Assembly (NCBI RefSeq): GCF_030704535.1
Contig: NC_081812.1
Span: 20,931,501 to 20,995,500 of the forward strand
From: Vitis vinifera
Lineage: Eukaryota; Streptophyta; Magnoliopsida; Vitales; Vitaceae
Direction: 5' to 3'
DNA: 64,000 nucleotides
Shown here in pieces: positions 20,841 through 34,177 of this stretch. Every line of letters begins with the position of its first letter. Within the stretch, counting starts at the first letter, position 1. The position numbers and the translations under genes are program-made. A model generated the notes under the pieces. The model made no database searches. It was not told the DNA's origin and worked only from the letters and a program-made list of their open reading frames with translations.

Positions 20841-21585
20841 AAGGAAACTAAGATTCAAGTACCATCAACAAAATGGGAAGTCAATATATTTTCCTTCAAG
20901 TTATTTTAAAGAGTAAAAAGGTTCTTAACTAAAAGATATTCATTTTTTAGATATATTTATTAAATGAATTAGTTGGAAATATTGATAATTTTATGTCAAT
21001 GTAAACTTTTTATACCCAGTAAATTCGAGAAGACAAATTTGCTTATTAGAAAATGTAACATTCAGGAGAGATCACCATATTGCTGAAGGATTTTGACAAA
21101 TCTAAAGAGTATTTATTAGATATTAATTTTCCACGTACTGTTGATGGAAAAACACTAATTTGTTTGCTTCCACCTTCTCCCTAAAGATAGTCTTGCATTT
21201 GTTCGTTTGTTTGTTTTCAACTTTTGTATAAGTTTTGTGATTGAAATGGCTACATATCGAGCATTTTTAGCAAATCTTCTGGTTTCAATGCGCACTCTTC
21301 ATTTCAAGGTGATTATACTTGAAGCAATTGAATAACACTTTGTTCATCTCTAACAAGCTTCTAGATTCTAACCAGTTTCTGGGGAACATTTTGTAACAAA
21401 TGCACAGAAACATGGTCTACAACAACTAGCTTCCAAAATTCAACAAAAATGTCTATCATTTACCCTAAAATTGCAATGGAGACACCCATCATATTAGTTA
21501 ATGTAATCAATGAAAAGAATGAAAAATGGGGCAGAAACACCTCAGGGAGTGGAGGATGAAGTTAGATCAGATAAATGGAGACCGA
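20841..21585. other. Spacer and presumed 3' UTR of the GPI1 gene
   Basis: No coding sequence recognised. The last few hundred bases are probably the minus-strand 3' UTR of the following gene. Confidence 0.5.
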
Positions 21586-24500
21586 TCACTGAATCAGATG
21601 ATGTTCAGGGTTCTGCATGCATGCAATAACTGAATCACGACAAAGGCGCCAATACTCTTTGTAGGGGATGGACATCCATGGCATTGGTGCAGGAAGACCA
21701 GTCCCCAAAGTCGATGGCATTCTGCAAAAGTTAAAACTGTGAGTTATGTTTAATCCTACTACATATGGGAAAAAGAATTGAAAAACAGGGCCATAATGAT
21801 ACAAAGAGATAAGGAAAATTCACCTTCTCCCAGTGAGCAAACCACGAGCTGATGACGTGATAAATGACCCACAAACACCAGAAAACATGTTTTTATAGTG
21901 AGGTAACAGTATTTGTCCTGCAATTTATTTTACCATTTGAGTTAACACCACAAGAAAGCAAAGGGACAATGTTATTCTAACACCACAGTCAAACAGAGGG
22001 AACAACAACAGAAGATACAATACAAGATACGATAAACAACTAGATGGTTCACTTTCAATGCTAATCCTAGTCCAGACTTCTAGAGTAAATTGTTTTTTAC
22101 TTGAGAGAAGGTTGTATTAACTCACTCTTATCCAGCCAATAACATATCAGAATCTTGATGGGGAAGAACATTCCAAAACAAGGAAGTCTCAACAAACAAG
22201 TTCAAATTTAAAGTTGCTAAAAGCCATCCACATATTTGAATTATTCAAAGAAAATTCAAATAAGCTAAAAGCAAAAGAGTAAAATTCTGATTGTCTGGAG
22301 TCAGATATACAAATCCTTTTAGACATTTTGCTTTGCCTGATCAAACCAACACCACTATGATTTCCAAAAGAAAATCCAGCTAGTCCCGGAAGGCAAGCTA
22401 TCATAGACAATTAAAGGCCTTCCTCAACAAAATAAAACCCATGAACCCCTGTTGTTGAAGATCATATATTATTTTAACATATCACCTGCCCCCATCAGGA
22501 CAAAGTAGAAGAGTTCTGAAAAATCGCAGAATGCCTCACCTATGTTCGAAAGGTTGCTGCGAAGAAATGAAACCAAAACACTGGATCTCCTTTCACTTGA
22601 ATCCTTTCTTTGCTGTGTACCCGTAGATGGTGAACCAATTTCATTAAGGCACCCAATCTCTGGAGAATCAATGGCATTACTCTGAGAAGATATAATTTCA
22701 AGCCATGTCCCAGAGGGAAATCTTCTCGGGCTCATCAACCAAAGGAAAATTTTGCTATAAGGTGTAGCATGAATTATAGATATAGTGATCTCAACCAGTA
22801 TACAAAGAAGGCAGATGGTTGTATTCAGAATGGTGAAAAAAATATAGAAAACAGAAGTTGTTGGTAGTAGAAGTAATAGTGGTGTAAATAGAAGTGATCC
22901 AACTATGTGTTGTTCTACAGTGTAGTCATAGCTATCGAGCCTTCGACGAAGAGGATTCCACTTTCGACCCCTGCCAATTATTATGCGATTCGGTAAGAAA
23001 CTTGACCCAAAGAAACTACTACTGAGTAATTAATACATAACATGATCTACTGCACATTGTCCTGGTAAGATATTATTTGAATCTACCATTCTTTTGATCA
23101 GAGAATCTGGCATTTATTCAATTAAAAAAGAAAAGAAAAGAAAAGATTTATGCATTCAGGTCCTCCATTCAAAAGCAACTGCACAAGAATCCTCTTTTAG
23201 GAAAAAATAATACTAATGAACCAGACCATATAAAATATAGCTCCACTATAATTAGTAGAACATCATTTTTGTCACAACGCAAATTGAAGACAGACCGTCT
23301 CTGACATGAACTCTGGTCTTTCTCCTCTAGATACTCTAATGGCATTTTTCCCATGGTAATTAATGAGACATCAGACAGATGAACAAGAATATGGCAAAGA
23401 AGAGTTTCCACCTCAAAGTACAATTTAATTTCCTTCAACTACTTGACAGTCTCTTATATGAAGCAGGAACCACAAATGGCATTAACTGGACATCTCTGAT
23501 GAATATGCTTACTAATTTATGTATGGATTATTTAGCAGGATAATTTTGCTTTTGGCTGTGAATCATTCAAGAGGCATCCTAGAGTTCATTCAGTAAATGA
23601 TGAAGAAATGCCGATAAAAGGCTAAAAATGGATCTTAATTCCTGAGTCATATGTTTATCTTTATGCTAGTCAGAAGATAATGGGCCATCTCTTAGCTTAG
23701 TTAGCAAGCCAGTTTCATGTCAAATTTAGTATAGGATCATCATATCAGATCCAGCATCAGAAATATCATGTATCAGATCAAAAATCTGGTGAAGACCCCA
23801 AGCATATTTCATCCTCAAATCTTGCTTATAAGGTATAATAAAAAATAAGGTGTCTCGTGTATGAAAATGGATTAGCAATGGCAGTCAAACATCACCAACT
23901 CTTAATACTTCCAAGCATTAGCAGCCATTTAAATGTGTCCTAGAAATACAAAAAGAAAAATTATACAAGTTCGAAGGAGAGAAGATATAAACACAGCCAA
24001 AGCAGCTGAACAAGCATAGAATAAACCTCTTAGCACAAAGAGACCAAAAAAAGATCAAACTAACACTGCTACTACCATCCATAACATCCATGGCCAACTC
24101 CAACACTTAGAAAATCCTCATACTTTCTCTTTCAAAGGGGTAATAGAACAGAAGAAACTGATCATCACAAAATAGTACAACCATCAAAAAGCACCAAGAA
24201 TGATTAATGGGGACAGGTTTGCTTCATAACTCATTGGGCACCCAAAGAACCCTAGCTTTTAGCCCTTTGGGGGGAGCAAATCCGTTGGTTTTCTAGAACA
24301 ACTCGCATTGATTCTATACTTTCTTTGGAAAAAGAACACCAGTACACTTATGGGACTACACAATGTACAATATAAAATTTGTCTTTTATCCTTTTTGCCT
24401 ATTTTGGGCTTCTTTGTATACTTCATGTGTACTTGCTTCACCTTCTCTAAGGCGCTTTTAATACATGTCCTCTTTTTGCCCATCAAAAATAAAATAAATT

Positions 24501-27323
24501 TGTCTTTTATATTTACATAATTGGACAGTCAGCATGGTCCAACAAACCAAGCAAGCTTGGTTCTTCCAAAATTCATCAGGTCTGGATGGGTGGTTAAACC
24601 TGCTTGATAAGTTTGAAAAAAGTGAATTTATCCATAAATTGTAAAAAATGTGAGCGAGTGTGACAAAACAATTTCAATAATTAAACACAGAATAGTGGAT
24701 CACAAGTTTTACCCGAAAAGGCGCCATAGAGCTGCTAAGGCTTGTATCTGCAGTGAATACAAGAGTGAGAGGAACCAATTTACACTTGACACATGTAGTG
24801 TTGCCAGTGCAATCATGTCTATCATCAGAGCAGCAGGTATGGTCACCCCTAAAATAATCCCAGATATGGCAAGCCCTTTAATGAAATAAATGAAGAGGAA
24901 ACCCATATGGAACCAGAGAGTAGACCAGATTTGGATTGCATTAAAAGAAATCATGCCAAGAATTCCTGCCAGCTCTGTGTTTAACTTAAATCCAGCCGGT
25001 ACTCCCATCAACCACACACAGCCTGAACGCAATAAATTGTTCGTAATATTGTGTGCAAATTTCAAGACACATAAGCAAGCAGATTCTGCATGAAATAACA
25101 ATGCCAACCCAATCAAGCTCCCCAAAAAAACATCAACCACGATACATGACCACATGGCATGCCTATGTAATGCAGCTTTCTCCGCATATTCCACGCATGA
25201 CAGGGACCTTATAAATCAAATAAAGTCAGGTTAATGAGGGAAGAAATATGAAATAATATGACTCCATTCCAAACACTACCATAGAGGAAACATTGTCTAA
25301 TATACCAAGAAACAGCATATCACAGTATCATCTAGAAGATCTCCAAGGCTAAAATAAACCAGAACATGTGACAATGCCATCTGAATTTTTTTAGCCAGTA
25401 TAAATATAAAAAATACTTAAATATTATACTAGAAATGGTTGAAATTGGTCAAAATAAATTTTAACACAGCATGGAATCAAACAATTTTCTTTTTTTTTCT
25501 TTTTTCATTTTGCCCTCATTTTTGTTCCACATCCTCATCTCAAAGCCTTGCCACATGAGGCTTGTGATGAAACTAAATGTCAAGACATCTTTTGTTGCAT
25601 CCAACATTAAAGAAGAAAAAAAATCCCTTTAATTCATTAAAACAATAAAAATAAAAAATAGAAAAAAAAATGGGGGGAGAAAAAGAAAACCTTGTATAGG
25701 ATGGAAATTGTAACCCTTACATATCAATTAAAGAATTCCAAATTGCAGACCCTTACAGTACCTGTGATAATCCCCTCCAAGGAAAATTGGCCAATACAAG
25801 ATCTGACAACAGCGGATTCGGATATTTTTCCACGTATTACAGAATGCCTTTGCTAATATGATGCATATCCATGATTCCGAACCATAACTTGCAAAATGAC
25901 TGAGAAGCTGAAGAATGATATAGAATAAAGTGGAAAATGAAGCCACGGAGATGGCAAGTAGGTTCCATATTAAGGCAGAGAACCTGAAAATGCAGAACAT
26001 AGGCCATTAAACATTGCGGTAAAGGGGAGAGAGGGGAAGGGGGAAGCACAAGTGCTGAAGGGATTACATGCAGACAATGGGGAACTGAACAGAAGATCTT
26101 TTGGGCCGCACATTTCTATCAAAGAATATTTTAGCAGCATTAGAACTGTTGATTGCCAAGATCACAGCATCCTATATTTGGAGAATCCAGAAAACAAAGT
26201 AAGCAAATAAACAACTGAGCCAAATGCCAAAAAGACAACTCCATGAAAATAATACCAGGTCAAGGAGCGACTGCTTTTGGTGAAGTTCATCAACCCACTT
26301 GGGTTTCATCAGAGGATTTTTTACTTGCTCAGAAGAACTTCCAAAACACAACAAGAAATGGTGGACACCAAATCTAGGAGTCTCATACACTACTACCTAA
26401 ATTTGTTCAAACAAAAGCAAGGATATTAACACCGCTGAAAATTACGACCAGAAAAATAGAAGATGTAGCAAAGATAATCATGACTTACATACGTGAACAT
26501 CACAATCAAAAACTATTTGCCCGTTCCAATGTATGTGATGCAATCTAGGAATCCAATGAATTTCACTACCAAAATATTCATGAGAATCATATATGAACTG
26601 CATCCAGTTACTATTTCCAATAGAAGCTTGCCTACATTGTTCTAATAACTCGCCAAGTTTCTGACATCCGCAGCTCCATCGTCCATAATTTTCTCCAAAT
26701 CCGTCTTGATAATTCTGCAAATTGATATGGCCATGAATGTTCGACTTTCTTTGATCATCTTTGTCCATTTCAATGCTTGACAATTGGCCGTTACAACTAA
26801 AATCTGCTGCACAGTGACCCAGAGTAGTGAAAGCTGATGTTTCTTGAAGAAATACAGGCATGTTTTCATTCGTACAATGGAGGATCCCCTGAAAAAAGGA
26901 AATACAAAGCACTGTAAGAAAATTTTAGCTAAAATCCTTTCAAACAGTGAAATAAGAAGAAAATTATGTGCCCATTGCAAATGACAAAGCAACTAGCAAC
27001 GTGAAAATAAAACAAGCCCAAAATGTTATACCCAGGAATGAATTATAAGTAGCACCTTGTTAATGGAGAATATTGTACCCATTAACGCTGTTAGGATATG
27101 GACAAATAAATTTCATATAAAGAAGAACAAATATGAATGGAGATAGATACAAAGCAAAAGGTAGAGGCAATGAGGTTTCAAAAAATTGTATGCAGTCATC
27201 TTAAGTATCATAATGTTGTGTGTGTGTGTGTGTGACAAATATGAATGGAGATAGATACAAAACAAAAGGTAGAGGCAATGAGGTTTCAAAAAATTGTATG
27301 CAGTCATCTTAAGTATCATAATG

Positions 27324-27370
<47 letters not shown>

Positions 27371-28089
27371 AGAGGCAATGAGGTTTCAAAAAATTGTATG
27401 CAGTCATCTTAAGTATCATAATGTTGTGTGTGTGTGTGTGTGTGTGTGTGTGACAAATATGAATGGAGATAGATACAAAGCAAAAGGTAGAGGCAATGAG
27501 GTTTCAAAAAATTGTATGCAGTCATCTTAAGTATCATAATGTTGTGTGTGTGTGTGTGCGCGCGCGCGCTGATACTATGAAGTTCACTTTGTGAACATAA
27601 AGACAACCAGCAATAATTTGGACGAGTAACAATTTGGTGAATATTGGGGAAAAGGTGTGTCAAATACTGAGAATCATTCAAAGACAATTTAAGAATAATA
27701 CATGAACCTGTTAAAAGATATTCACAAGTTTGATTGTTATTAAACATATAATCAGGTTTTGTGAAAACTTTTGTGAACTTGTGAAAAAACTTTTAAATTC
27801 ATTTCCAACCATCCGCACACTGGATTATAGGTCAGGTCAATTCAAATCCCGTACTTGGCTCAGGAAAGAAAAAAAAATGGCAGAATAAGGAAATTAAATT
27901 ATGGTTTCATACCTGAAGACCAGATTCGTTTTTAGACAGTAAAACCTCATCAGCAGCGTGGGCTACAACGACATCCAGAGAAGCCGAAGAGCAGGAAACG
28001 AACCACCCAAAAAGGGCAGTGGAGGATGATGGTCTACACAAAGAGAGCTGCTTTGGCCACCAAACCCTACACTTTCTTCTCATTTTCAT
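21586..28089 (-). CDS. GPI1: GPI1 / PIG-Q subunit of GPI-GlcNAc transferase, 9 exons
   Basis: Minus-strand exons: 28089-27913, 26888-26493, 26396-26256, 26171-26068, 25983-25762, 25207-24713, 22970-22540, 21917-21824, 21721-21586; 731 residues with all phases fitting. The C-terminal two thirds is the Gpi1 family membrane region: several hydrophobic helices in the exons at 25.9 and 25.0 kb, the block AGILGMISFNAIQIWSTLW, then RKWNPLRRRLDSYDYTVEQH, SLLFTPLLLLLPT and FSGVCGSF. Known role: this subunit belongs to the ER complex that moves GlcNAc from UDP-GlcNAc to phosphatidylinositol, the first step of GPI-anchor synthesis. The N-terminal third is soluble and poorly conserved. The exon at 22540 has a second donor 54 bases downstream in the same phase. 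A stop lies in frame just before the chosen ATG. Confidence 0.9.
24330..24495 (+). repeat. LINE 3'-end fragment in a GPI1 intron
   Basis: The sequence has TTTGTATACTTCATGTGTACT, then GGCGCTTTTAATACAT and an A-rich end. This matches the tail of the LINE fragment at 63.3 kb (TATACTTCGTGTATACT, GGCTTTTAATGAATT). It lies antisense in the 1.7-kb intron between 22971 and 24712. Confidence 0.55.
27120..27572. repeat. Minisatellite with embedded (TG)n in GPI1 intron 1
   Basis: About four copies of a unit of roughly 65-105 bases (AAATATGAATGGAGATAGATACAAA, then AGGTAGAGGCAATGAGG, ending GTATCATAATGTTG), each followed by a TG run of different length, the last changing to CG. The third copy lacks its first part. 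Confidence 0.92.
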
Positions 28090-31000
28090 CTCATGGTATC
28101 AGCGTGGTGTCTTCTTAGATATCAAGAAAATCCAGCTATCGATGAAAGCAGACGGGTTTTATGGTGTTGAAGATGAAACAGCCGAAGAATTATTGGTTCC
28201 CTCTGTTTGGTTGATGAGAAAACTGAGGAAAATGGAACATAAATTTCATTTAATGCTGGGATCTAGTTGGATGCAGAGAAAATGAAGAAAAAAAAACACT
28301 AAAATTTAAGTATCAGGGCCAGCAACAGCTTTCTGTTTCCGAAAACGGAAACGACAAAAAATTGAAAACAATGGGAAGAACATGTTCGGCATCGCATTTC
28401 GAAAAAAAATAAATAAATAACATTCCCAAATCTTCCTGGGAATTGACGCCTTCTGGAAACTAAAAATGAAAGAAATTAAAATTTAAAAAATATATCATGA
28501 TTTGAAGACTTAGGGCACGAATCAAAGAGTTTTCAAAGAATGTAGCCGTTTTCATTTCCGTTCCAGAAATAGGTTTTCCAAAAATTTCGCACCCTGAGTC
28601 TTGCAATCAAACGAGACATAAGCATGATAATCGTACAAACCAAACCCTATGTCTGAGAGAGTGAGAAGAAGCTCATTACGGAGGAAATCGCCACCATTGC
28701 CGTCGTAGCTTCAACTGAAAGCCAAAGCTTGTTTAGCGGAGAGAGCGAGGGAGCAACAAAATAAAAGTGTTTTGCTTTCTCTGTCCTTGTTTTCTTTTAT
28801 TATTATTTTTTCCCCCTCCTTTTTTCATATTAATGATTGTAAATAAAAAAATAAATATGAGAATTAATACACGTTGATTACATTAATAATTTTAATCAAA
28901 TAAAATAGGATAAAAGATATGCCAAATGTGATGGGAATAATAAGAAGAGGAAAATGGTATCGTAATTTGGCCGGCCCAGATATTCCAGAGGTTTGAATGT
29001 GAACAGAGGCCCAAACTAATAAATGGGCTACCCAAAATGCAAGCAGGCTTCGACGACTAAGCCCAAATACCATCTTCGTATGTATACATATTATTATAAT
29101 AGTTGAGATCCGGAGGCCAAGGATACGATATCGTGACAAGGAGAAGCATCTTGATCAACTTTATCTTTTTCTCCTTTAAAAATGGGAATGAATCAGACTA
29201 CAGAAGATCCAACGCCTTGATTTTAGGGACGGGTGGGAATGTGGGAACCGAATCTCAAAAGTGGGAGAACCATAATCTCCATGTGATTCAACGATTTGTA
29301 TTTATTTTACAGCTTTTTTCCTTCTTTTTCTTTTTCTTTTTGAAGATCAAGTAACATTCCAACACTTGCATTCAAACTATACCTAGAAGTTCATCATTTA
29401 TTGTCTAGTATTTTTAAACAAGACTTAGCTATCGTTATCAATAAATTTGTTACATGTATACATCAAATTAAGATTATCATTTTTGTCTTGTAACATACAC
29501 AAACAACCTATTTGAATAATAAACTCCAAAGATATCTATCTAGGCCAAGCTAATTAAACATTAATTGACCTCTTTTCCACCATCGTTAAATTAATGATCT
29601 AAATTAAGTATTAAAATTTTATTTTTAGATGGTCAATTGTCAATTGACATTAGAATTATGGTGCAATTTAGACGGATTGACCCGAACCCAACCCAATGTT
29701 TGAACAAATTTTGACGATCATTTTCAATATTTTAAATGGACTTAAGTTAATTTTTTTCACCAAAACTCAATTTTGGTTGGACTCTGGTTAAGGTTTGAAC
29801 ATTTTCAGCTCAGTCCAAATCCGATTTAATATTTTTATAATATTTATAATATAAATTACCCTTATATAATAATATTATTTTTTATTTTTAAGAAAAATAT
29901 CATATCATATTATATATTTATGTTTATTCTTTTATTATTATCCTTTAATTTTTTTTAATTTATTATTTAAATTTTCATCTAAATATTATACATGAAATTT
30001 GCATTATGCAATTAGACCAATTTAAATTCAACTCAGAGTATAACCCGATTAATCTAAATTTAACCCAATTAACAAAAATCTAACTTTAACAACTTTATTT
30101 CAATCCAAGTTTATAAAATAAAATTGAGTTGGGTTATTTCTTAATTCAAGTTGAACTTGGAATTGGTCATCAATATGAACAAGTCGTCCAAGTTACAACC
30201 CTAATTAAAATAGGTTATGAAACAAAATTTAAATTCTTAAAAATATATCCATGGAAATCAAAACCTCTAAGGAAAGTAGAAAAATAGAAGATGATGCGAA
30301 AATTTTTATTTTCCTAAATCTAATTTAAATTGTTTACATTTTTTTCCATCTTATAATTTAAAAACGTGTTTATAAAATTAAAAATAACTTGTTACTAATA
30401 AAACTACCCAAATAGGAAAAAACAAAAAAGGGTAAATTTAAAAGCATAGGGCCTTTATTATTTCAAATTTAAAAAATGTTAAAAGATAATAATAAATAAA
30501 AAATGTCTGATCAAGGTCAAATAGAAGGAAAATAAAGAAATGAGGTGGTGGGTCAAGATGGTTTAACAGTGACATGGCATGATTAAGATGTATGCCATTT
30601 ACGTGGCAAGGTGGCTTCACTATAATGTCATTTTCGTTACATTATTAATCATACTTTATTAAAACATCTGTGTGTTTATCCCACCTACCAACAACCCATG
30701 TGAAATTTTGCTTATAATCGGGGCCTAGTCACCTAAATTGGTCCCACCATCCATATCAAATCATTAACTTAACTCAATTATCTCAACCGTCCATTCTACT
30801 AAACTTTATTGATTAGGTAAGTTCCTTTTTCTATGATAATATGTGTCACCCATGTTGACTCATGCCCCATCACACTAAAATCAATGAATGTTGTTAGATC
30901 CCAACTCATTCTGTGACGCAAACGTTTCCAATTTCATTATTATTATTTTTTGGGTGTTGATTAATGAAATGATATATTATTATTTGAGACTCTCATTAAA

Positions 31001-31214
31001 TATGGTAATGATATTATTTATTTGTAAAAAAAGTGATTGCACTGAAATCAAAATTAAGATTTTTATTTGGATGCTTCTGTTTGGGCTGGGCAGCTCAAGT
31101 CGGTAGAATTGATAGTGGGTCACACACGGTACACGTTCACCGACAACCGGCTGTTGACCGGCTGCAAGTCGTGAACGACCGTCTATAGCACGTGAAAGAC
31201 TATCAGTGGGTCGG
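28090..31214. other. Long intergenic region between divergent GPI1 and ERD15
   Basis: No gene recognised. 28090-28860 holds the GPI1 5' region, with a telo-box-like AAACCCTA at 28639. 28970-29070 has several GGCCCA/TGGGC-type elements. 29665-30215 has CCCGAACCCAACCC at one end and GGTTGTAACTTGGACG-type sequence (reverse strand) at the other, suggesting a decayed non-autonomous DNA element; this is weak. The rest is AT-rich. Confidence 0.5.
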
Positions 31215-31302
31215 TTCGGTTGTTCCGAACCTGAGGTTCGGTTGTTCCGAACCTGAGGTTCGGCAACAAGCCAGCAGGTGCTGGTCGCCTTCTCTATATA
31301 AA
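31154..31302 (+). promoter_or_regulatory. ERD15 promoter: W-box, G-box, hairpin repeats, TATA
   Basis: In order: TTGACC (W-box core) at 31154, CACGTG (G-box/ABRE core) at 31189, a 22-base unit repeated a little more than twice at 31215-31263 that contains the inverted repeat GGTTCGG-TTGTT-CCGAACC, and TATATAAA at 31295-31302. A stress- and ABA-responsive promoter fits an ERD15 gene. Confidence 0.65.
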
Positions 31303-32467
31303 TGGACTCCCCCGGACATATCTCATACGAGCCTTTCGTTGATTGGTCTGAAAGAAAGAGCATAGAGATCTTTTCCTTGCCAGAAGGTAAAACTCAGTTT
31401 CCAAGATGAATCACTTTTTTTTTTCTTTTTTTCTTTTTTTTTTTGGTGAATTTTATTGAGTGATGAATGGTGATTTTGAAGAGGGGGTTTGGGAGATCTT
31501 GTGGGTCTATGAGGTTTCTGGCAGTAGAAATTGAATCTGCCTCGACTGATAAGTTTTTACGTTGACTTCTACCTGGGGATCTGATTGTTGCTATTTTTTC
31601 GTTTTTCATGAAATTTTTATCATCTTTGGTTGGTTGTTGTAGGTAGAAAATTACATGATTAATATCTTCAAAAACCCAAAGAAAACATTTCTAGGAAGAA
31701 CAAATGGCTACCGGAAAGTGCTTGAATTTCGTGTTTTCGGTAGGATTGTTATTTGGTGGGTGTTTTTGGAGACTCGACTGAAGGAGGGAGGTGGATTAAG
31801 ATCTGTGATTTCAATTTGAGTTTTAGCGTAGGGAGAAAGGTTTGAAGATGGTATGTTTATATTAATTAGGCGATGGAATCGTTTCTTTGTTGAATCGAGA
31901 TTTGTGATCAGTTTGGGGAAGGTGATTTAGGGGCTTGTGACCAGTACGCAGTGTTTGGTGGTAAGTGTGTTGACATCGAAGAAAAAATTTGGATTCACCA
32001 ACAATTAACCCCATGTAGAGAATGAGGAAGCACTGTGAACAAATTTATTTTATAAAAGGTTTAGCGCAAGAAACATTTGATCGATCAGCTGGTTACGGTG
32101 AAAATTTTATCTGGATACAGTATCTGCATATGAAGAAATTTAGAATATGCTTTATTATCATTTCATCTTGAAACCTCAATCCCATTCGGTTTCCTCACCG
32201 GGAGATACCCATATTATAAACAAACTAGACAAATTATATTGGGAACTCCATATGCTGTGTTACATATTACTTGTTTTATGTTTCTCTTGTATGTTGGAAC
32301 TTTGTTGGGCAGTAAGCAATATTCAAGATCTGAACGATCTGAACCTAGTTCCAATATAGGACTGCCTCCAAATATTGCTATCTTATTGATCAATGTTTTT
32401 GCTTTTGTTTAGATAACTTTGGGATCAAAATCAAGAACAAGGGTTTAGAGCGCTGCAGAAATTGGAG

Positions 32468-33115
32468 ATGGCATTGGTTACAGGAGGAAGGTCAACATTG
32501 AACCCCAACGCCCCTCTCTTTATTCCAGCTGCTTTCCGCCAAGTGGAGGATTTCTCCCCAGAGTGGTGGCAATTGATTACCACTTCAACATGGTTCCGTG
32601 ATTACTGGCTCAGCCAGCACCAGGAGGGGGATATTTTTAATTGTAATAATGCTGATGATGAATTTGATGCCAATGACATTGCTGACCTGCTGCCAGATGC
32701 ATTTGACTTTGGCACGGAGGAAGACTTCTCACACATGGAAGCCCAGTTTGAGGAGTTCATTCAATCTTCAGAAGCCGAAGAAGCAAATAAACCATCTCAC
32801 CTTGCTTTGAATGGAACGTCTGGAAATGGTATGGATGAACTCTTATTGCCACAGCGCCTGATTTTTATTTTCCCATCCGGCATTTCAATTATTATATTTT
32901 TCTGGATTGATTTTCATATCATATCAAGTAGTCTCTAAAGGTATTAAGTTGGGGTTTGAGTTGCAGGTTCAGCTGTGATGGATGTGAATGCACTGATGAA
33001 ATTTACAAATGAAAGGGGTCCCAAGTCTCTGGCAGAACCAGCAAAGTATCAGGAGAAAGCAGGCAGGTGCATGAGCCCAAAATGCAGCCCTCGGCCCATC
33101 CAGCAGCCCCGCTGA
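32468..33115 (+). CDS. ERD15: ERD15-like PAM2-motif stress protein, 2 coding exons
   Basis: Coding exons 32468-32828 and 32967-33115 give 169 residues. A 5' UTR intron is likely from about 31388 (AGAAG/GTAAAA) to about 32412 (TTTGTTTAG/AT), as the TATA box lies 1.17 kb upstream. The N-terminus carries the PAM2 motif (STLNPNAPLFIPAAF, residues 9-23), which binds the MLLE domain of poly(A)-binding protein, followed by EDFSPEWW, conserved in ERD15. The middle is acidic (FDANDIADLLPDAFDF) and the C-terminus is basic and Pro-rich. Known of the family: small, rapidly stress-induced proteins that modulate ABA responses. The start at 32468 is the first ATG in the frame; the protein then fits the usual length. 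Confidence 0.9.
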
Positions 33116-34177
33116 AGGGTGTCAGCTTTGCCAGGGTTCCAGTTAGCAGATCATCCAAGGGGGTCGGAAAATAACTTTCTTAATGTAGCTTCTGTATAGA
33201 GCTAGGTTGCGTCCAACTCGTGTATCCCTTCCTATTCAGTCTCATGTATTTTTCTTCCACTTAACAATAGAAACTTCCCAGAAAATGTATTAAAAAAAAG
33301 TTTCAAATGAATGAAAAAGAAAAAACCCAAAAATTTGTGTTCATGCTCCCCTCCCATTTTCTCTGTAAAATCTGCAAGAGAATTTCTAATGGTATCATGT
33401 TGTCAAGTCCGTTTCAACCTTCACGTAGCGTTGCAAAACGTCATATTAATGTGCAAGTAATGACATCCACATCATCCGCACTCCCAAGATAGTGCGGGTG
33501 GCGGAGGGGAGATACTTCATGCTGATGATGATTGGGGTATTTTAAGATTTTAAGATAGCCAACTTCAGCCTGAACAAGCTTGAAGTGGAGAACAATCATA
33601 GAACCGCAACACTACTTTATGGGAGTGGATTGATCGAAAATTTATTAGGCATCATCAAGGGCAAAAACCAAACTAAATTTTGGCAGCAGGAGAGGATCCC
33701 CCTATAAATTACTATTTCTTGAAAATGAAACATTGCCGGGCTGCTCCTTTTTTTTACCTCTTCAGTTTCCCTGGATAATTTTTGGTACAACCCATTTCAA
33801 CCATGCAATGCAGCCGTTCTACTAATAAATGGCACTAAGATTATGTTATTTGTTCCTCAGAAGAAAATGAAAATGCTTTTGTTGATAGTACAAGGATATA
33901 CATCTCAACTAACATTGTGTCACACTACCTCTCATTGATCCCATCTTCCACCAGAAGGAAGGACACTGCATCAAAAATCCTTTTCTAGATCTGGAAAATT
34001 ACACATGGATGGTGGTTAGCTCAACCATGTCAAAAAAAGTGTCAAATATACTGTTTTTTCCTTTGGCCAAAAGCCAACAAAATCTATTTCCTATTGAATC
34101 CTCCAGTTTCTCTCATCTATATGTTTAACCATGTTGCTGACAGGAAGAGTGACAAACTGACAGCCTTCACTTAACTT
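33116..34177. other. Convergent spacer between ERD15 and BPG2
   Basis: Holds the 3' ends of both genes (ERD15 to about 33290, where an A-run follows; BPG2 on the other strand). No other gene seen. Confidence 0.6.

Noticed and set aside
27294-27747. ORFs with long Cys-Val or Thr-His runs
   Set aside because: They translate the TG repeat within a GPI1 intron.
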